In this document: in pieces, positions 21,972 through 30,276 of the stretch
How the letters are laid out: each line of letters starts with the position of its first letter
Numbering within the stretch: the first letter of the stretch is position 1
Assembly (NCBI RefSeq): GCF_017464355.1
Contig: NZ_JAFUAG010000036.1
Span: 1 to 33,178, forward strand
DNA from: Ruminococcus sp.
GTDB lineage: Bacteria; Bacillota; Clostridia; Oscillospirales; Ruminococcaceae
Direction of reading: 5' to 3'
Length of the DNA stretch: 33,178 nt
Program-made: the position numbers and the translations under genes
The notes under the pieces: generated by a model
What the model saw: only the letters and a program-made list of their open reading frames with translations
Told to the model about the DNA's origin: nothing
The model's database searches: none

Positions 21972-22000
21972 TTGAAAAAAAGGTAAAAATGTGGTATACT
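21972..22000 (+). promoter_or_regulatory. Promoter of the dockerin protein gene
   Basis: TTGAAA (21972-21977), 17-bp spacer, TATACT (21995-22000). The leader is about 65 nt. Confidence 0.7.
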
Positions 22001-22071
22001 TAAACCAAGTAATAGTGCATATTAACTATATTAAAATATGTTGATATATTTACACGGGAGGTCGATGAAGG

Positions 22072-25000
22072 ATGACTATGAAGCTGTTGAGAGGGGTACT
22101 TGCAGCGGCTTTAGCATCGGCGGCAGCAGTCGGGAGCGTGCTCTCGGCCAGTGCATACGAGCTTGAACGGCACACACAATCCGAGATAAAGGATATGTAT
22201 GAGAAACTGTATTTTGATACCCATAGCGTGCCCGAGTTCACGCAGAACTACTCCACCGAGTATCCTGCCAATGCGGGAAAGCTCAGTGAGGACACCCTGG
22301 AAGAGGGGCTGAATTCTATCAATTTCTGTCGGTATCTGGCAGGTCTGCCCTACGATGTGGAGCTTGATGAAGAGTACAACACGGCGGCGCAGAATGCCAG
22401 CCTTATCATTTATATGAACGCTGACAAGGCGCTGACCCACAAGCCTGAGCAGCCTGAGAACATGGGCGATGACTTGTATGCGTCTGCCTACAAGGCTTCC
22501 GGTGAGTGCAACATAGGCAAGGGCTACCTGAATACTCAGGCCTCGGTGGTACAGGGGTATATGTCCGATACGGATACCTCAAACCTGCCCATGCTGGGGC
22601 ACAGGCGCTGGATACTAAATCCCGATATGCAGAAGACAGGCATAGGCTCGGTAGGCAACGGTACTGCCATGTATGTAAGGGACAAGTCCCGCGAGGACAA
22701 GTTCACGGGGGATTACCTCTGCTGGCCCCCTGCGGCCATGCCCAACGAGATGGTGGGAAACGGCAAGGCAGGCTATGCTTATTCGGTAACGCTGAACAAT
22801 GCCTACGACAAGCCCGAAAGGGACAAGGTAAAGGTAAAGCTGACCTCAAAGCTGCTGGGGAAGACTATAGTCTTCGATAAAAATTCATCAAACTCATTTT
22901 CGAGCGATGAGGAACTGGTGGGCTACTTTGATATCAGCGAGAGCTACATAGGCTTCGGCAACTGCATTATTTTCAACCCCGGTGTGCTGCCAGCCAACGA
23001 TGTGGTCGATGTGGAGATCACGGGCATTTACAAGAACGGCGTTGAAAGCCCCATAACCTACAAGGTAAACTATTTCGACCTGCTGGACGAAAGCGATTAT
23101 CCTCTGGGCTTTGACCAGAAGAATTATGAGCTGGAGCTGGGCAGCTCCATGATGCTCAGCGGCTACAAGAACCCGCTGACAAACAGCGTTTACCGCCTGT
23201 ATTACGGCACCGACCCCGGAACTAAGATAACCGATTATGTGGACAAGATAGAGTCGGGCGGAAGTGTTTTCATGACAGGCAAGAAGGAGGGCGTGTTCAC
23301 CGTATATCTGGGGGACAGCTCGACTTATTACAGTGACTATGTCACCACCGTTACGGTCACTCACCGCCATGTGAGGGGCGGCTGGATCATAGATGAGGTG
23401 GCCAGGGAGGAAACTCCCGGGTCAAGGCACCGAGAGTGTACCCTGTGCGGCAAGATAGTAGATGAAGAGGTGCTTCCTGCGACCTCGCTGACAGTGGCAG
23501 ATGTGCAGTTCTATGCGGACAAGTTCATCTACACAGGTGAGGCTGTGGAGCCTAAGATAAAGGTCTACTCAGGGGAAAAGCGCCTGGTGCAGGGCACTGA
23601 CTACGTGGTAGAGTACGAGAACAACACAGATACGGGAACGGGTGTTGTCATCATCAAGGGCAAGGGATATTTTGAAGGCGAGAAGCGGGTAGAGTTCGAG
23701 ATAGTCAAGCGTGACCCCGTTTCGGTGAACAAGCTGGATATCTCTTTCAAGAGCGACAACATCTACTACACAGGCAAGGATATCGAACCTAAGGTCACTG
23801 TCAAGGAGGGGGCTAACACCCTCGTCAAGGACAAGGACTACACCCTGACCTATGAGAACAACCACAATGCAGGCACTGCAAAGATCGTAATAAAGGGCCA
23901 GGGCGACTATGTGGGCACAAGGAACATGAGCTTCACCATACAGCCCGCAGATATAGGCTATCCCTGGGAGAACGGTAAGCTGGGCGATGTGAAGTACACG
24001 GGCTTGCCCATAATGCTCAGGCTGAAGCTGAAAAGCCAGGTATCGGGCGAGGAACTGACCGAGGGAGTTGACTATGAGGTCAGCTACAAGGACAACACCA
24101 ATGTGGGTACTGCCACCATTACCGTTACGGGTATAGGAAATTACAGCGGCACCACCACAAATACCTTCGCCATAGTTGAAGCAGCAGACTACACAGGCCC
24201 CGATGAGAGAGATGACCTCATCGAGATGGACTGCAACACAGCGCTGGTGATAAAAGGCGCCAGCGAGGAGGACACGGACATCACCTTTATAGGTGAGGAC
24301 GGCACAAGGTACAAGGTAGTGGCGGTCATCGACTGCACTTTCTATGCCGATCTTCCCGAGGGCGAATATGTGGTGTGGATACTGAGAAGATCCTGCAGAC
24401 CCGTATGCACCAACATAACTGCGGGCAGCGTGCTTGCCTCGGTCGATGTGGGCGTTTACAAGTACGGCGACCTCAACCGTGACGGCGATATAAATGTTAC
24501 GGATATTGCCATTTCCGCCGCTATAACCAAGGGCATACGCCCGCCTGTCGATGATGAACAGGGCGAGCTTGCTGATGTTAACCTGGACGGCGAGATGAAC
24601 GTTACTGATACCCTTATAATAGCAGCCCATGCCAAGAGCATAAGGGCGCTGGTAGTAGATGTGGATTTCGAGATACCCGATGATACAGACAGCAGGCCCG
24701 GCGATGAGGGTCAGCAGGACGACCTTACCACCGATGAGCAGGCAGAGATACAGTACGAGAAGATAAAGGCCGATTATCTGGAAGAATTCGGTACCGAATG
24801 GGGCGAAAGAAGTCTGGGATACCCGGGCTTTGCCAACCTTGACCTTGACGGCGATGAGGTGGACGAGCTGTTCATTCAGGGCAGCTACATCTACGGCACA
24901 CCTGACAGGCTTTATGCCATAGTGGACGGCAAGGCTGAGCTGCTCAAGGAAGTTCCTCAGGCTGAGGGCAAGTTCCTGGTGCTGACCGACAAGGACGGCG

Positions 25001-25194
25001 AGGTATATGTCCAGTGGACGGAAAGCGGTTCGACTTACTTTGAGGTGTACAAGTACGCAGGCGGTAAGCTGGAGCTGCAGGAAAAACTGGTGTTCAGCCC
25101 CGCTGCACCCGCAGACAAGGACTTCGGCGAGTACACAAGGATAGACCTTGCAAGACTTACCGAGCTGAACGAAGGGCAGATAGTTTTTGATTAA
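22072..25194 (+). CDS. Secreted CAP-domain protein with Ig-like repeats and type I dockerin, 1040 aa
   Basis: The order of parts is: signal peptide (1-28, ending SASA); CAP/SCP-like domain (about 75-240, with NFCRYLAGLP, the His of ALTHKP and LGHRRWILNP); a beta-rich region (about 245-430); a short Cys-pair stretch (HRECTLCGK); and three Ig-like repeats (about 474-547, 553-625, 635-702) of the pattern YTG...GTDY.V.Y.NN...GT..I.GKG.Y.G. A type I dockerin follows (about 797-860) with two calcium loops, DLNRDGDINVTD and DVNLDGEMNVTD. A C-terminal domain (about 890-1040) starts with the repeat-like NLDLDGDEVDELFI. The dockerin predicts attachment to a cohesin scaffold. No glycoside hydrolase is present, so a structural, protease-like or inhibitor role is possible. 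The ATG follows gggagg. Confidence 0.92.
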   Translation: MTMKLLRGVLAAALASAAAVGSVLSASAYELERHTQSEIKDMYEKLYFDTHSVPEFTQNYSTEYPANAGKLSEDTLEEGLNSINFCRYLAGLPYDVELDEEYNTAAQNASLIIYMNADKALTHKPEQPENMGDDLYASAYKASGECNIGKGYLNTQASVVQGYMSDTDTSNLPMLGHRRWILNPDMQKTGIGSVGNGTAMYVRDKSREDKFTGDYLCWPPAAMPNEMVGNGKAGYAYSVTLNNAYDKPERDKVKVKLTSKLLGKTIVFDKNSSNSFSSDEELVGYFDISESYIGFGNCIIFNPGVLPANDVVDVEITGIYKNGVESPITYKVNYFDLLDESDYPLGFDQKNYELELGSSMMLSGYKNPLTNSVYRLYYGTDPGTKITDYVDKIESGGSVFMTGKKEGVFTVYLGDSSTYYSDYVTTVTVTHRHVRGGWIIDEVAREETPGSRHRECTLCGKIVDEEVLPATSLTVADVQFYADKFIYTGEAVEPKIKVYSGEKRLVQGTDYVVEYENNTDTGTGVVIIKGKGYFEGEKRVEFEIVKRDPVSVNKLDISFKSDNIYYTGKDIEPKVTVKEGANTLVKDKDYTLTYENNHNAGTAKIVIKGQGDYVGTRNMSFTIQPADIGYPWENGKLGDVKYTGLPIMLRLKLKSQVSGEELTEGVDYEVSYKDNTNVGTATITVTGIGNYSGTTTNTFAIVEAADYTGPDERDDLIEMDCNTALVIKGASEEDTDITFIGEDGTRYKVVAVIDCTFYADLPEGEYVVWILRRSCRPVCTNITAGSVLASVDVGVYKYGDLNRDGDINVTDIAISAAITKGIRPPVDDEQGELADVNLDGEMNVTDTLIIAAHAKSIRALVVDVDFEIPDDTDSRPGDEGQQDDLTTDEQAEIQYEKIKADYLEEFGTEWGERSLGYPGFANLDLDGDEVDELFIQGSYIYGTPDRLYAIVDGKAELLKEVPQAEGKFLVLTDKDGEVYVQWTESGSTYFEVYKYAGGKLELQEKLVFSPAAPADKDFGEYTRIDLARLTELNEGQIVFD

Positions 25195-25222
25195 AAAAAA
25201 GCCGCACTCAGGTGCGGCTTTT
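25193..25222. terminator. Bidirectional intrinsic terminator
   Basis: Stem gccgcac/gtgcggc with a short tcag loop (25201-25218) has a run of A on its left and TTTTT on its right. It therefore ends both the dockerin gene (plus) and the double-HTH gene (minus). Confidence 0.9.
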
Positions 25223-26611
25223 TCATATCTGTTCGTCGGCGCTGTTTGACCTGACCGTTTCTGCAAAGCTGCGGAAAGCGCGGCACATGGGGGAGTAGTT
25301 GAAAGTGAATGAAGCTGTGGGCGCATCAAGCTTGTTGACAGTTACCGAGTTATCTTCAAGGCACAGCTGTATCTTGCCTATGGTAACGGTGCGGACATCT
25401 TCTGCTGGGGTCAGCGGGGGTGCTATCTTCACCAGGGGCCTGCAGCGGGAGAGCAGGGCATCGTAGGAGCGTCTGCATTTTCCCAGACTTTCCCTGTCGG
25501 TGATGTAACGGTATTCGGCCTCATCTGCCATATCCCGCACCGAAAAGCTCTGCACACAGGCATTTTCGGGGTCAAGGAAGATAGTGCAGGTAAAGCGGTC
25601 CCCTGCGGGGCGGGTGGAATAGTAGGGCTCGATAAGGCCTGTGAGGTACAGGGGCATCCAGCTGATTATGGCCTGTATCATCTCGTTCACGCCCCGTTCG
25701 ACGTTGTGTATTATCTTTATGCGGGTGCCGTTGCGCAGGCAGGAAAGCATCATCGCAGCCCAAAGCTCCTTGAAATCCCCCGAGAGCCAGTCCATGCGGT
25801 GATCGGAGTACAGCAGTATCTCGCGGCTGCGGTTCTCGGATACGGAGGACAGAAAGCGTATGACCGCCTGCTGCAGACCTGCGTTACCCGAATACCTCTC
25901 CTGTATCAGCACAGGGGGCACATTGAAGGAAACAGGAGGCAGCGATCCCTGGCTGCGGGGTATGTTCATCTGCTCGATGAAGCTTTTTACCGCCTGGACG
26001 TTGGCGGGCATACCGTGGTCGTACAGCCATATGTATATCAGTTCTGCCAGATGAGCTTCATCAGCCCTTACACCCAGCAGCCCGCTGACCTGCTCCAGCT
26101 TGTTCTGCTCGGTCATGCGTTCGGCCAGCACGGTGCAAAGCCTCATCATCATGCCTGTGCTTTTGCGGGGGATCCTTTCGCCGTTCTTCATGCGGCTGAT
26201 GTAGGAGGCATCAACGCTCAGCGCCCTGCTCAGCTTGCTGTTGGATATGTTCACAAGATCCATAAGGGCGGTAAGCTTCCTGCCGAAAAGCTTAAGGCTG
26301 TCCTCACTGCTGTCGTCATCGGGAAGCACCCTTTCATCAAAAAGCCAGTTTATCAGGCTTGATATCATAGCGTTTTTTTCGATGCTGCCTGTGCCCAGCA
26401 GCCTGCAAAGGTCATCAAGCCTGCCGTTGTCGCAGCAGTAGTTGTAAATGCCCTCGGTGAATTTCCTGACAGTGGTGCTGCTTTCGCTGTAGCGCCGCGA
26501 ACCGCTTTTCAGGCGGCAGAAATTGGCGGGGGAACAGCCTGCGTAACCTGCGATAACGCTGTTTTCCACATCAAGTTTTTTCAGCAGATAGGCTATCTTC
26601 TGTGAAAGCAT
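25223..26611 (-). CDS. Double helix-turn-helix transcriptional regulator-like protein, 462 aa
   Basis: Two Cro/C1-type helix-turn-helix units are visible: residues about 4-36 (KIAYLLKKLDVENSVIAGYAG...FCRLKSG) and about 108-150 (LTALMDLVNISNSKLSRALSVDASYISRMKNGER). The second has the stronger signature. The remaining ~300 residues form an unrecognised C-terminal region (ILLYSDHRMDWLSGDFKELWAAM, RIKIIHNVERGVNEMI, PYYSTRPAGDRFTCTIF), probably a sensing or effector domain. No membrane segment is seen. A short palindromic element lies in its leader. It converges on the dockerin gene and diverges from aroB. Targets are unknown; a DNA-binding role is well supported by the HTH only. Confidence 0.82.
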   Translation of the reverse strand: MLSQKIAYLLKKLDVENSVIAGYAGCSPANFCRLKSGSRRYSESSTTVRKFTEGIYNYCCDNGRLDDLCRLLGTGSIEKNAMISSLINWLFDERVLPDDDSSEDSLKLFGRKLTALMDLVNISNSKLSRALSVDASYISRMKNGERIPRKSTGMMMRLCTVLAERMTEQNKLEQVSGLLGVRADEAHLAELIYIWLYDHGMPANVQAVKSFIEQMNIPRSQGSLPPVSFNVPPVLIQERYSGNAGLQQAVIRFLSSVSENRSREILLYSDHRMDWLSGDFKELWAAMMLSCLRNGTRIKIIHNVERGVNEMIQAIISWMPLYLTGLIEPYYSTRPAGDRFTCTIFLDPENACVQSFSVRDMADEAEYRYITDRESLGKCRRSYDALLSRCRPLVKIAPPLTPAEDVRTVTIGKIQLCLEDNSVTVNKLDAPTASFTFNYSPMCRAFRSFAETVRSNSADEQI

Positions 26612-26638
26612 AGGCTCACCGTCCTTAGTTAAGATCTA

Positions 26639-26697
26639 TCCCGTTCCGGTTGCGTATTGCTATTTTGCATCATCGGCAATGCACATCGGAATTGGGA
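26639..26697. repeat. Short palindromic element, copy 3 (hairpin core absent)
   Basis: The ends are tcccgttccggttgcgtattgc and the complement of gcaatgcacatcggaattggga. The right half (ttgcatcatcggcaatgcacatcggaattggga-like) aligns with tgtatcatcagcaatacacttcaaaattggga of copies 1 and 2. At 59 bp it lacks the ccccgcc hairpin. It lies in the leader of the double-HTH gene. Confidence 0.65.
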
Positions 26698-26711
26698 GTC
26701 AAATTTATAAC

Positions 26712-26740
26712 ATTATAACATACAGCTAAGTAAAAATCAA
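26712..26740 (-). promoter_or_regulatory. Promoter of the double-HTH gene
   Basis: On the minus strand: TTGATT (26740-26735), 17-bp spacer, TATAAT (26717-26712). Transcription starts just upstream of palindromic element copy 3, so the element is transcribed in the leader. Confidence 0.75.
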
Positions 26741-26802
26741 TTATATGCAACCGAAAAAATGCCTGTATGCGCCCTTGCGGGGGCTTGTACGGAAATTTGC
26801 TA

Positions 26803-26831
26803 TTTACAAATCCGTGATAATGTGATATAAT
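26803..26831 (+). promoter_or_regulatory. Promoter of the aro operon
   Basis: TTTACA (26803-26808), 17-bp spacer, TATAAT (26826-26831). The leader to aroB is about 50 nt and contains a direct repeat, cgttaaatcgttaaat. Confidence 0.72.
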
Positions 26832-26887
26832 AATCGTGTATGTAGGTTTTAAACCGTTAAATCGTTAAATCGGAAAGAGTGATAGAT

Positions 26888-27994
26888 ATGGTATTTCGCT
26901 GTGAACTTAAAAGAGTGGTGGACGACACCTATGATATCCAGATAGGCCACGGTCTTCAGGGGCAGCTTATAGCTGACCTCAAGAACGGTCTTACGGGCAA
27001 GCGCAGGTTTGCGGTCATCACTGACAGCATAGTTGAGGGGCTTTATGCAAGGGACATCTACGAGCAGATAAAGGCAGCAGGCTTTTCGGCGGAGCTGTTC
27101 GTGATCCCCGAGGGTGAGAAGTCCAAGAGCAGGCAGATGAAGGAGTTCCTGGAGGACAGTATGCTGGAAAAGGGTCTGCGCCGTGACTGTGCGGTAATAG
27201 CCGTAGGCGGCGGCGTGGTAACTGACCTTGCAGGCTTCGTGGCAGGCACCTTTGGCAGGGGAGTGCCCTTTGTGAATTATGCCACCACCCTGCTGGCAGC
27301 AGCAGATGCTTCCGTAGGTGGCAAAACTGCGGTGGATACCCCCCTTGCCACCAACCTGATAGGTATGTTCAACCAGCCCGACAAGGTCTACCTTGATATA
27401 GATACCTGGAAGACCCTGCCGAGAGAGCAGATATCCAGCGGCCTGGCGGAGACCATAAAGCACGGCTGTCTGGGGGACAGGGAACTGTTTGAATACCTGG
27501 AAGAAAATGTTGAAAAGATATTTGCAGGTGACGTTGAAGCCTGCGAATACATAGCTGAACACAACTGCGCTGTAAAGTATAAGGTGGTCATGCAGGACGA
27601 AAGAGAAAGCGGTCTGCGTGAGGTGCTGAACCTGGGACATACCGTGGGCAGGGCAGTGGAAACTGTATCGGATTACAGGCTGTACCACGGCGAGGCTGTG
27701 GCCATAGGCACAGTGGCGCAGGCAAGGCTGGGCGAGAAGTACGGCTATATCTCCCCTGAGGACAGACAGCGGGTGGAAACACTGCTTGCAAGGGCAGGCC
27801 TGCCTGTACGCATACCCGATTACATAGACAAGGCTGCACTGGTGAAAAAGCTGTATACGGACAAGAAGGTCCGTGACGGCAAGCTGAGGTTCGTTTTCCA
27901 GAAAGGCATAGGCGAGGTAGTGCAGTTCGGCGAGAACAGCTTTGCCAAAGAGATAGCCGAGGCTGAGATAGCTGAGATAATCGCGCAGATGTAA
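26888..27994 (+). CDS. aroB: 3-dehydroquinate synthase
   Basis: Second step of the shikimate pathway: converts DAHP to 3-dehydroquinate using NAD and a metal ion, in the cytoplasm. At 368 aa it is full length. Motifs: IPEGEKSKS, the NAD-binding GGGVVTDLAGFVAGTFGRG, ATTLLAAADASVGGKT (most family members have Q-V/T-D at the AAAD position, a mild variation), SGLAETIKHG, and the metal-site LNLGHTVGRAVE and YHGEAVAIG. The ATG at 26888 follows ggaaagag by 8 bp; the in-frame GTG nine bases earlier overlaps the ribosome site. First gene of a long plus-strand operon. Confidence 0.96.
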   Translation: MVFRCELKRVVDDTYDIQIGHGLQGQLIADLKNGLTGKRRFAVITDSIVEGLYARDIYEQIKAAGFSAELFVIPEGEKSKSRQMKEFLEDSMLEKGLRRDCAVIAVGGGVVTDLAGFVAGTFGRGVPFVNYATTLLAAADASVGGKTAVDTPLATNLIGMFNQPDKVYLDIDTWKTLPREQISSGLAETIKHGCLGDRELFEYLEENVEKIFAGDVEACEYIAEHNCAVKYKVVMQDERESGLREVLNLGHTVGRAVETVSDYRLYHGEAVAIGTVAQARLGEKYGYISPEDRQRVETLLARAGLPVRIPDYIDKAALVKKLYTDKKVRDGKLRFVFQKGIGEVVQFGENSFAKEIAEAEIAEIIAQM

Positions 27995-28001
27995 ACTATG
28001 C

Positions 28002-28064
28002 TCCCGAAACTGTTTCATCAAGAACAGGAATTATGTATCATCGGCGGTACAAATCAGTATCGGG
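28002..28064. repeat. Degenerate palindromic element, copy 4, between aroB and aroA
   Basis: The ends are tcccgaaactg and the complement of cagtatcggg. The inner tgtatcatcggcggtacaaatc aligns with copy 3 (gcatcatcggcaatgcacatc) and copy 1 (tgtatcatcagcaatacactt). It is 63 bp, near the length of copy 3, again without the GC-rich hairpin. No target duplication is seen. Confidence 0.5.
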
Positions 28065-28096
28065 TGCTGTAAGAAATGAGATAAAGGAAAGATACC

Positions 28097-29326
28097 ATGG
28101 ATATAAAAATAACTCCTGCAAGGCTGCAGGGCAAGGTGACGCCCCCGCCCTCAAAATCGGTGGCACACAGAATGGTCATAGCGGCGGCACTGGCGGAGGG
28201 AACTTCTGTCATCGAAAGGGTGTACCCCTCGGTGGATATACTTACTACCATCGAAGCCATGCGTCAGCTGGGGGCGGAGATAACCGTCGAGGGCGAAAGG
28301 GCTGTGGTAAAGGGCATAGGCAAGGCCCCCGAGAGTGCAGTGATAGACTGCTGTGAAAGCGGTTCGACCATGAGGTTCATCATACCTGTGGCGGCGGCCC
28401 TGGGGGTGAAGACCACTTTCCTCGGCAGGGGCAAGCTGCCCGAAAGACCTATAACACCTTATCTCACCGAGTTCCCCAAGCACGGGGCCGACTTTGACTA
28501 CAGCGGCACCATGCCCTTTACTGTCAGCGGAAAGCTTTGGGGAGGCCGCTATGAGATAGACGGCGGCATATCCTCCCAGTTCATCACAGGGCTGCTGCTG
28601 GCGCTGCCTGTCACAGGGCAGGAGAGTGAGATAGCCCTGACCTCAAGGCTGGAGTCAAGACCCTATGTGGATATAACACGCGGGGTCATGGCGGACTACG
28701 GGGTGGATATCACCGTGACGGAAAATGGTTTCCTTATCCCCGCGGGGCAGAAGTTCAGGTCTTTCAGCGGCGCTGTTGAGGGCGACCATTCTCAGGGGGC
28801 TTTCTTCGAGGTGGCGGACGCATTGGGCTCAAAGGTGGAAATTTCGGGGCTAAATGTAAATTCTTTTCAAGGCGACAAAAAAATCATTGAAATATGCAGA
28901 GAAATGGTGTATAATAAAAGTGGTGCTTTGCGCCCCTTTGAAGTCGATGTGGCTGATATACCCGACCTGGTGCCCATACTTGCAGTGCTGGCAAGCTTCT
29001 GTGAGGGTGAGAGCAGGATAACGGGGGCGGCAAGACTTAGGCTGAAAGAGAGCGACCGTCTTGCGGCCATGGAGGAAACGCTGAATGCCCTTGGGGGAGA
29101 TGTTACTGCCACTGAGGACAGCCTTATTATAAAAGGTAAGGAAAAACTCAGGGGCGGGGCGAGAGTTTCTGCCCATAACGACCACCGCATAGCTATGGCC
29201 ATGGCCATAGCTGCCACAAGATGTGACGAGCCCATAGTCATAGAGGGCGCTGAGTGCGTGAGAAAAAGCTATCCCGATTTCTGGGAGGTCTACAGGAGCC
29301 TTGGCGGCATAGCCTGCGAGGTCTGA
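28097..29326 (+). CDS. aroA: 3-phosphoshikimate 1-carboxyvinyltransferase (EPSP synthase)
   Basis: Joins shikimate-3-phosphate and PEP to give EPSP in the shikimate pathway. 409 aa, two-domain inside-out barrel family. Motifs: PPPSKSVAHR near the N-terminus (substrate lysine), ESGSTMRF (the usual NSGT loop is changed), LPERPITPY, GGISSQFITGLL, SRPYVDIT, RLKESDR and the C-terminal NDHRIAMAMAIAA. The ATG follows aaggaaagatacc. It is separated from aroB by about 100 bp containing palindromic element copy 4, with no terminator, so it is likely cotranscribed. Confidence 0.95.
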   Translation: MDIKITPARLQGKVTPPPSKSVAHRMVIAAALAEGTSVIERVYPSVDILTTIEAMRQLGAEITVEGERAVVKGIGKAPESAVIDCCESGSTMRFIIPVAAALGVKTTFLGRGKLPERPITPYLTEFPKHGADFDYSGTMPFTVSGKLWGGRYEIDGGISSQFITGLLLALPVTGQESEIALTSRLESRPYVDITRGVMADYGVDITVTENGFLIPAGQKFRSFSGAVEGDHSQGAFFEVADALGSKVEISGLNVNSFQGDKKIIEICREMVYNKSGALRPFEVDVADIPDLVPILAVLASFCEGESRITGAARLRLKESDRLAAMEETLNALGGDVTATEDSLIIKGKEKLRGGARVSAHNDHRIAMAMAIAATRCDEPIVIEGAECVRKSYPDFWEVYRSLGGIACEV

Positions 29327-29411
29327 ACAGTTCGTCGGGGAACACGGTAAGTTTTACTTTTAAGGCATAGCAAAGGTCTGCTGATGACCCTGCTGCCACG
29401 GAGGGACGGAT

Positions 29412-29789
29412 ATGGAAAGCTTTGGCGAGTTTGTATTTGCAGAGCCCTACAGGGGCATACCTGTTGAGGCTGTGAACGATGTCCTGCTGCCTGAGGATTA
29501 TCTGGCATTCATGCATGAGCATAACGGCGGCGAGGGCGATGTGGGCGGCACCTACCTGGTGCTTTTCCCGCTGGAGGAACTGCAGACGGTCAATGACAAC
29601 TATGAGGTCACAAAGGTGCTGCCCGACAGCGTCATCATAGGCTGTGACGGCGGCGGTGAGCTTTACGGCGTGGATGAGCAGGGCAGGTATTTCAATGTGC
29701 CTGCTATCATGGATAAGGAAGATGTTTCCTATCTGGGGAACAGATTTGATGAATTTTTTGAAAAGGTGAAGAGTTTCTGGGAGGAATGA
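29412..29789 (+). CDS. SMI1/KNR4 (SUKH) family protein, 125 aa
   Basis: The domain is recognised from LPEDYLAFMHEHNGGEG near residues 26-42, FPLEELQTVNDNY and LPDSVIIGCDGGGELYGVDEQG, followed by a closing helix. Most bacterial SUKH proteins are immunity proteins of contact-dependent or polymorphic toxin systems. No toxin gene is next to it here. The ATG follows cggaggga. It is 85 bp after aroA and 4 bp before the next gene, so it appears to be inside the aro operon. The 85-bp gap has a weak ggtc/gacc hairpin but no terminator. Confidence 0.85.
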   Translation: MESFGEFVFAEPYRGIPVEAVNDVLLPEDYLAFMHEHNGGEGDVGGTYLVLFPLEELQTVNDNYEVTKVLPDSVIIGCDGGGELYGVDEQGRYFNVPAIMDKEDVSYLGNRFDEFFEKVKSFWEE

Positions 29790-29793
29790 AACT

Positions 29794-30276
29794 ATGAACA
29801 TCGACAGGATAGACTGGCATTATGATGACGCAGAACAGCTCTACACCGATACCCATGAGGTCACGGGGGAATTTACCGAGGAGCAGTACCGTGAGATAGA
29901 ACTTAAGGCCTGCAACCATATCGGGCTGTTTATAAGGTGGATAATGGATAACCACTTTGAGGGACATGGTGAGGAGATCACCCCTGCGGCCTGTGAAAAG
30001 GTGAGAAAGGGCGAGATATCGGGTGCTGAGTACCTGCTGGACTACTGCGACGGCAAGTTCTGGGACGTTGATGTGTGCAGTGAGATAATGCCCTTTGTCG
30101 AGGACTATTATGTGAACAGCGGCAGGTTCTTTCGTGATTACGGGGAAAGCTGTGGCTCTGAGGGCGGGGAGGATATGCCCTGCTATAGCTTTATCAGCGG
30201 CGACGGCGACTACAGCAGGCTGAAAGAGCGCATCGATATGGCATACAAGAAGTTCTGCGAGGAAAATAATGGCTGA
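29794..30276 (+). CDS. DUF7832-like protein, 160 aa, possible immunity protein
   Basis: The pattern IDWHYDDA near the start, ACNHIGLFIRWIMDNHF in the middle, then GEISGAEYLLDYCDGKFWDVDV and an acidic FVEDYYVNSGRFFRDYGE is what I recall of the DUF7832 family (HIGxFxxW, a GxEFL-cDGKF core, DYY). Function is not known; the family often sits with SUKH and other immunity genes. The start is 4 bp after the SUKH stop and the last 8 bp overlap the Nudix gene (ATGGCTGA), so it is tightly coupled to both. Confidence 0.72.
   Translation: MNIDRIDWHYDDAEQLYTDTHEVTGEFTEEQYREIELKACNHIGLFIRWIMDNHFEGHGEEITPAACEKVRKGEISGAEYLLDYCDGKFWDVDVCSEIMPFVEDYYVNSGRFFRDYGESCGSEGGEDMPCYSFISGDGDYSRLKERIDMAYKKFCEENNG

Noticed and set aside
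23569-25329. Long open frame (586 codons) on the minus strand, antisense to the dockerin gene
   Set aside because: The opposite strand encodes a clear multi-domain protein with signal peptide and ribosome site. The antisense frame has no ribosome site and no recognisable domain; it is a by-product of codon bias.
26849-28021. 390-codon open frame antisense to aroB
   Set aside because: aroB is complete with all motifs. The antisense frame is Cys/Tyr/His-rich in a way typical of reverse frames, and no promoter or ribosome site fits.
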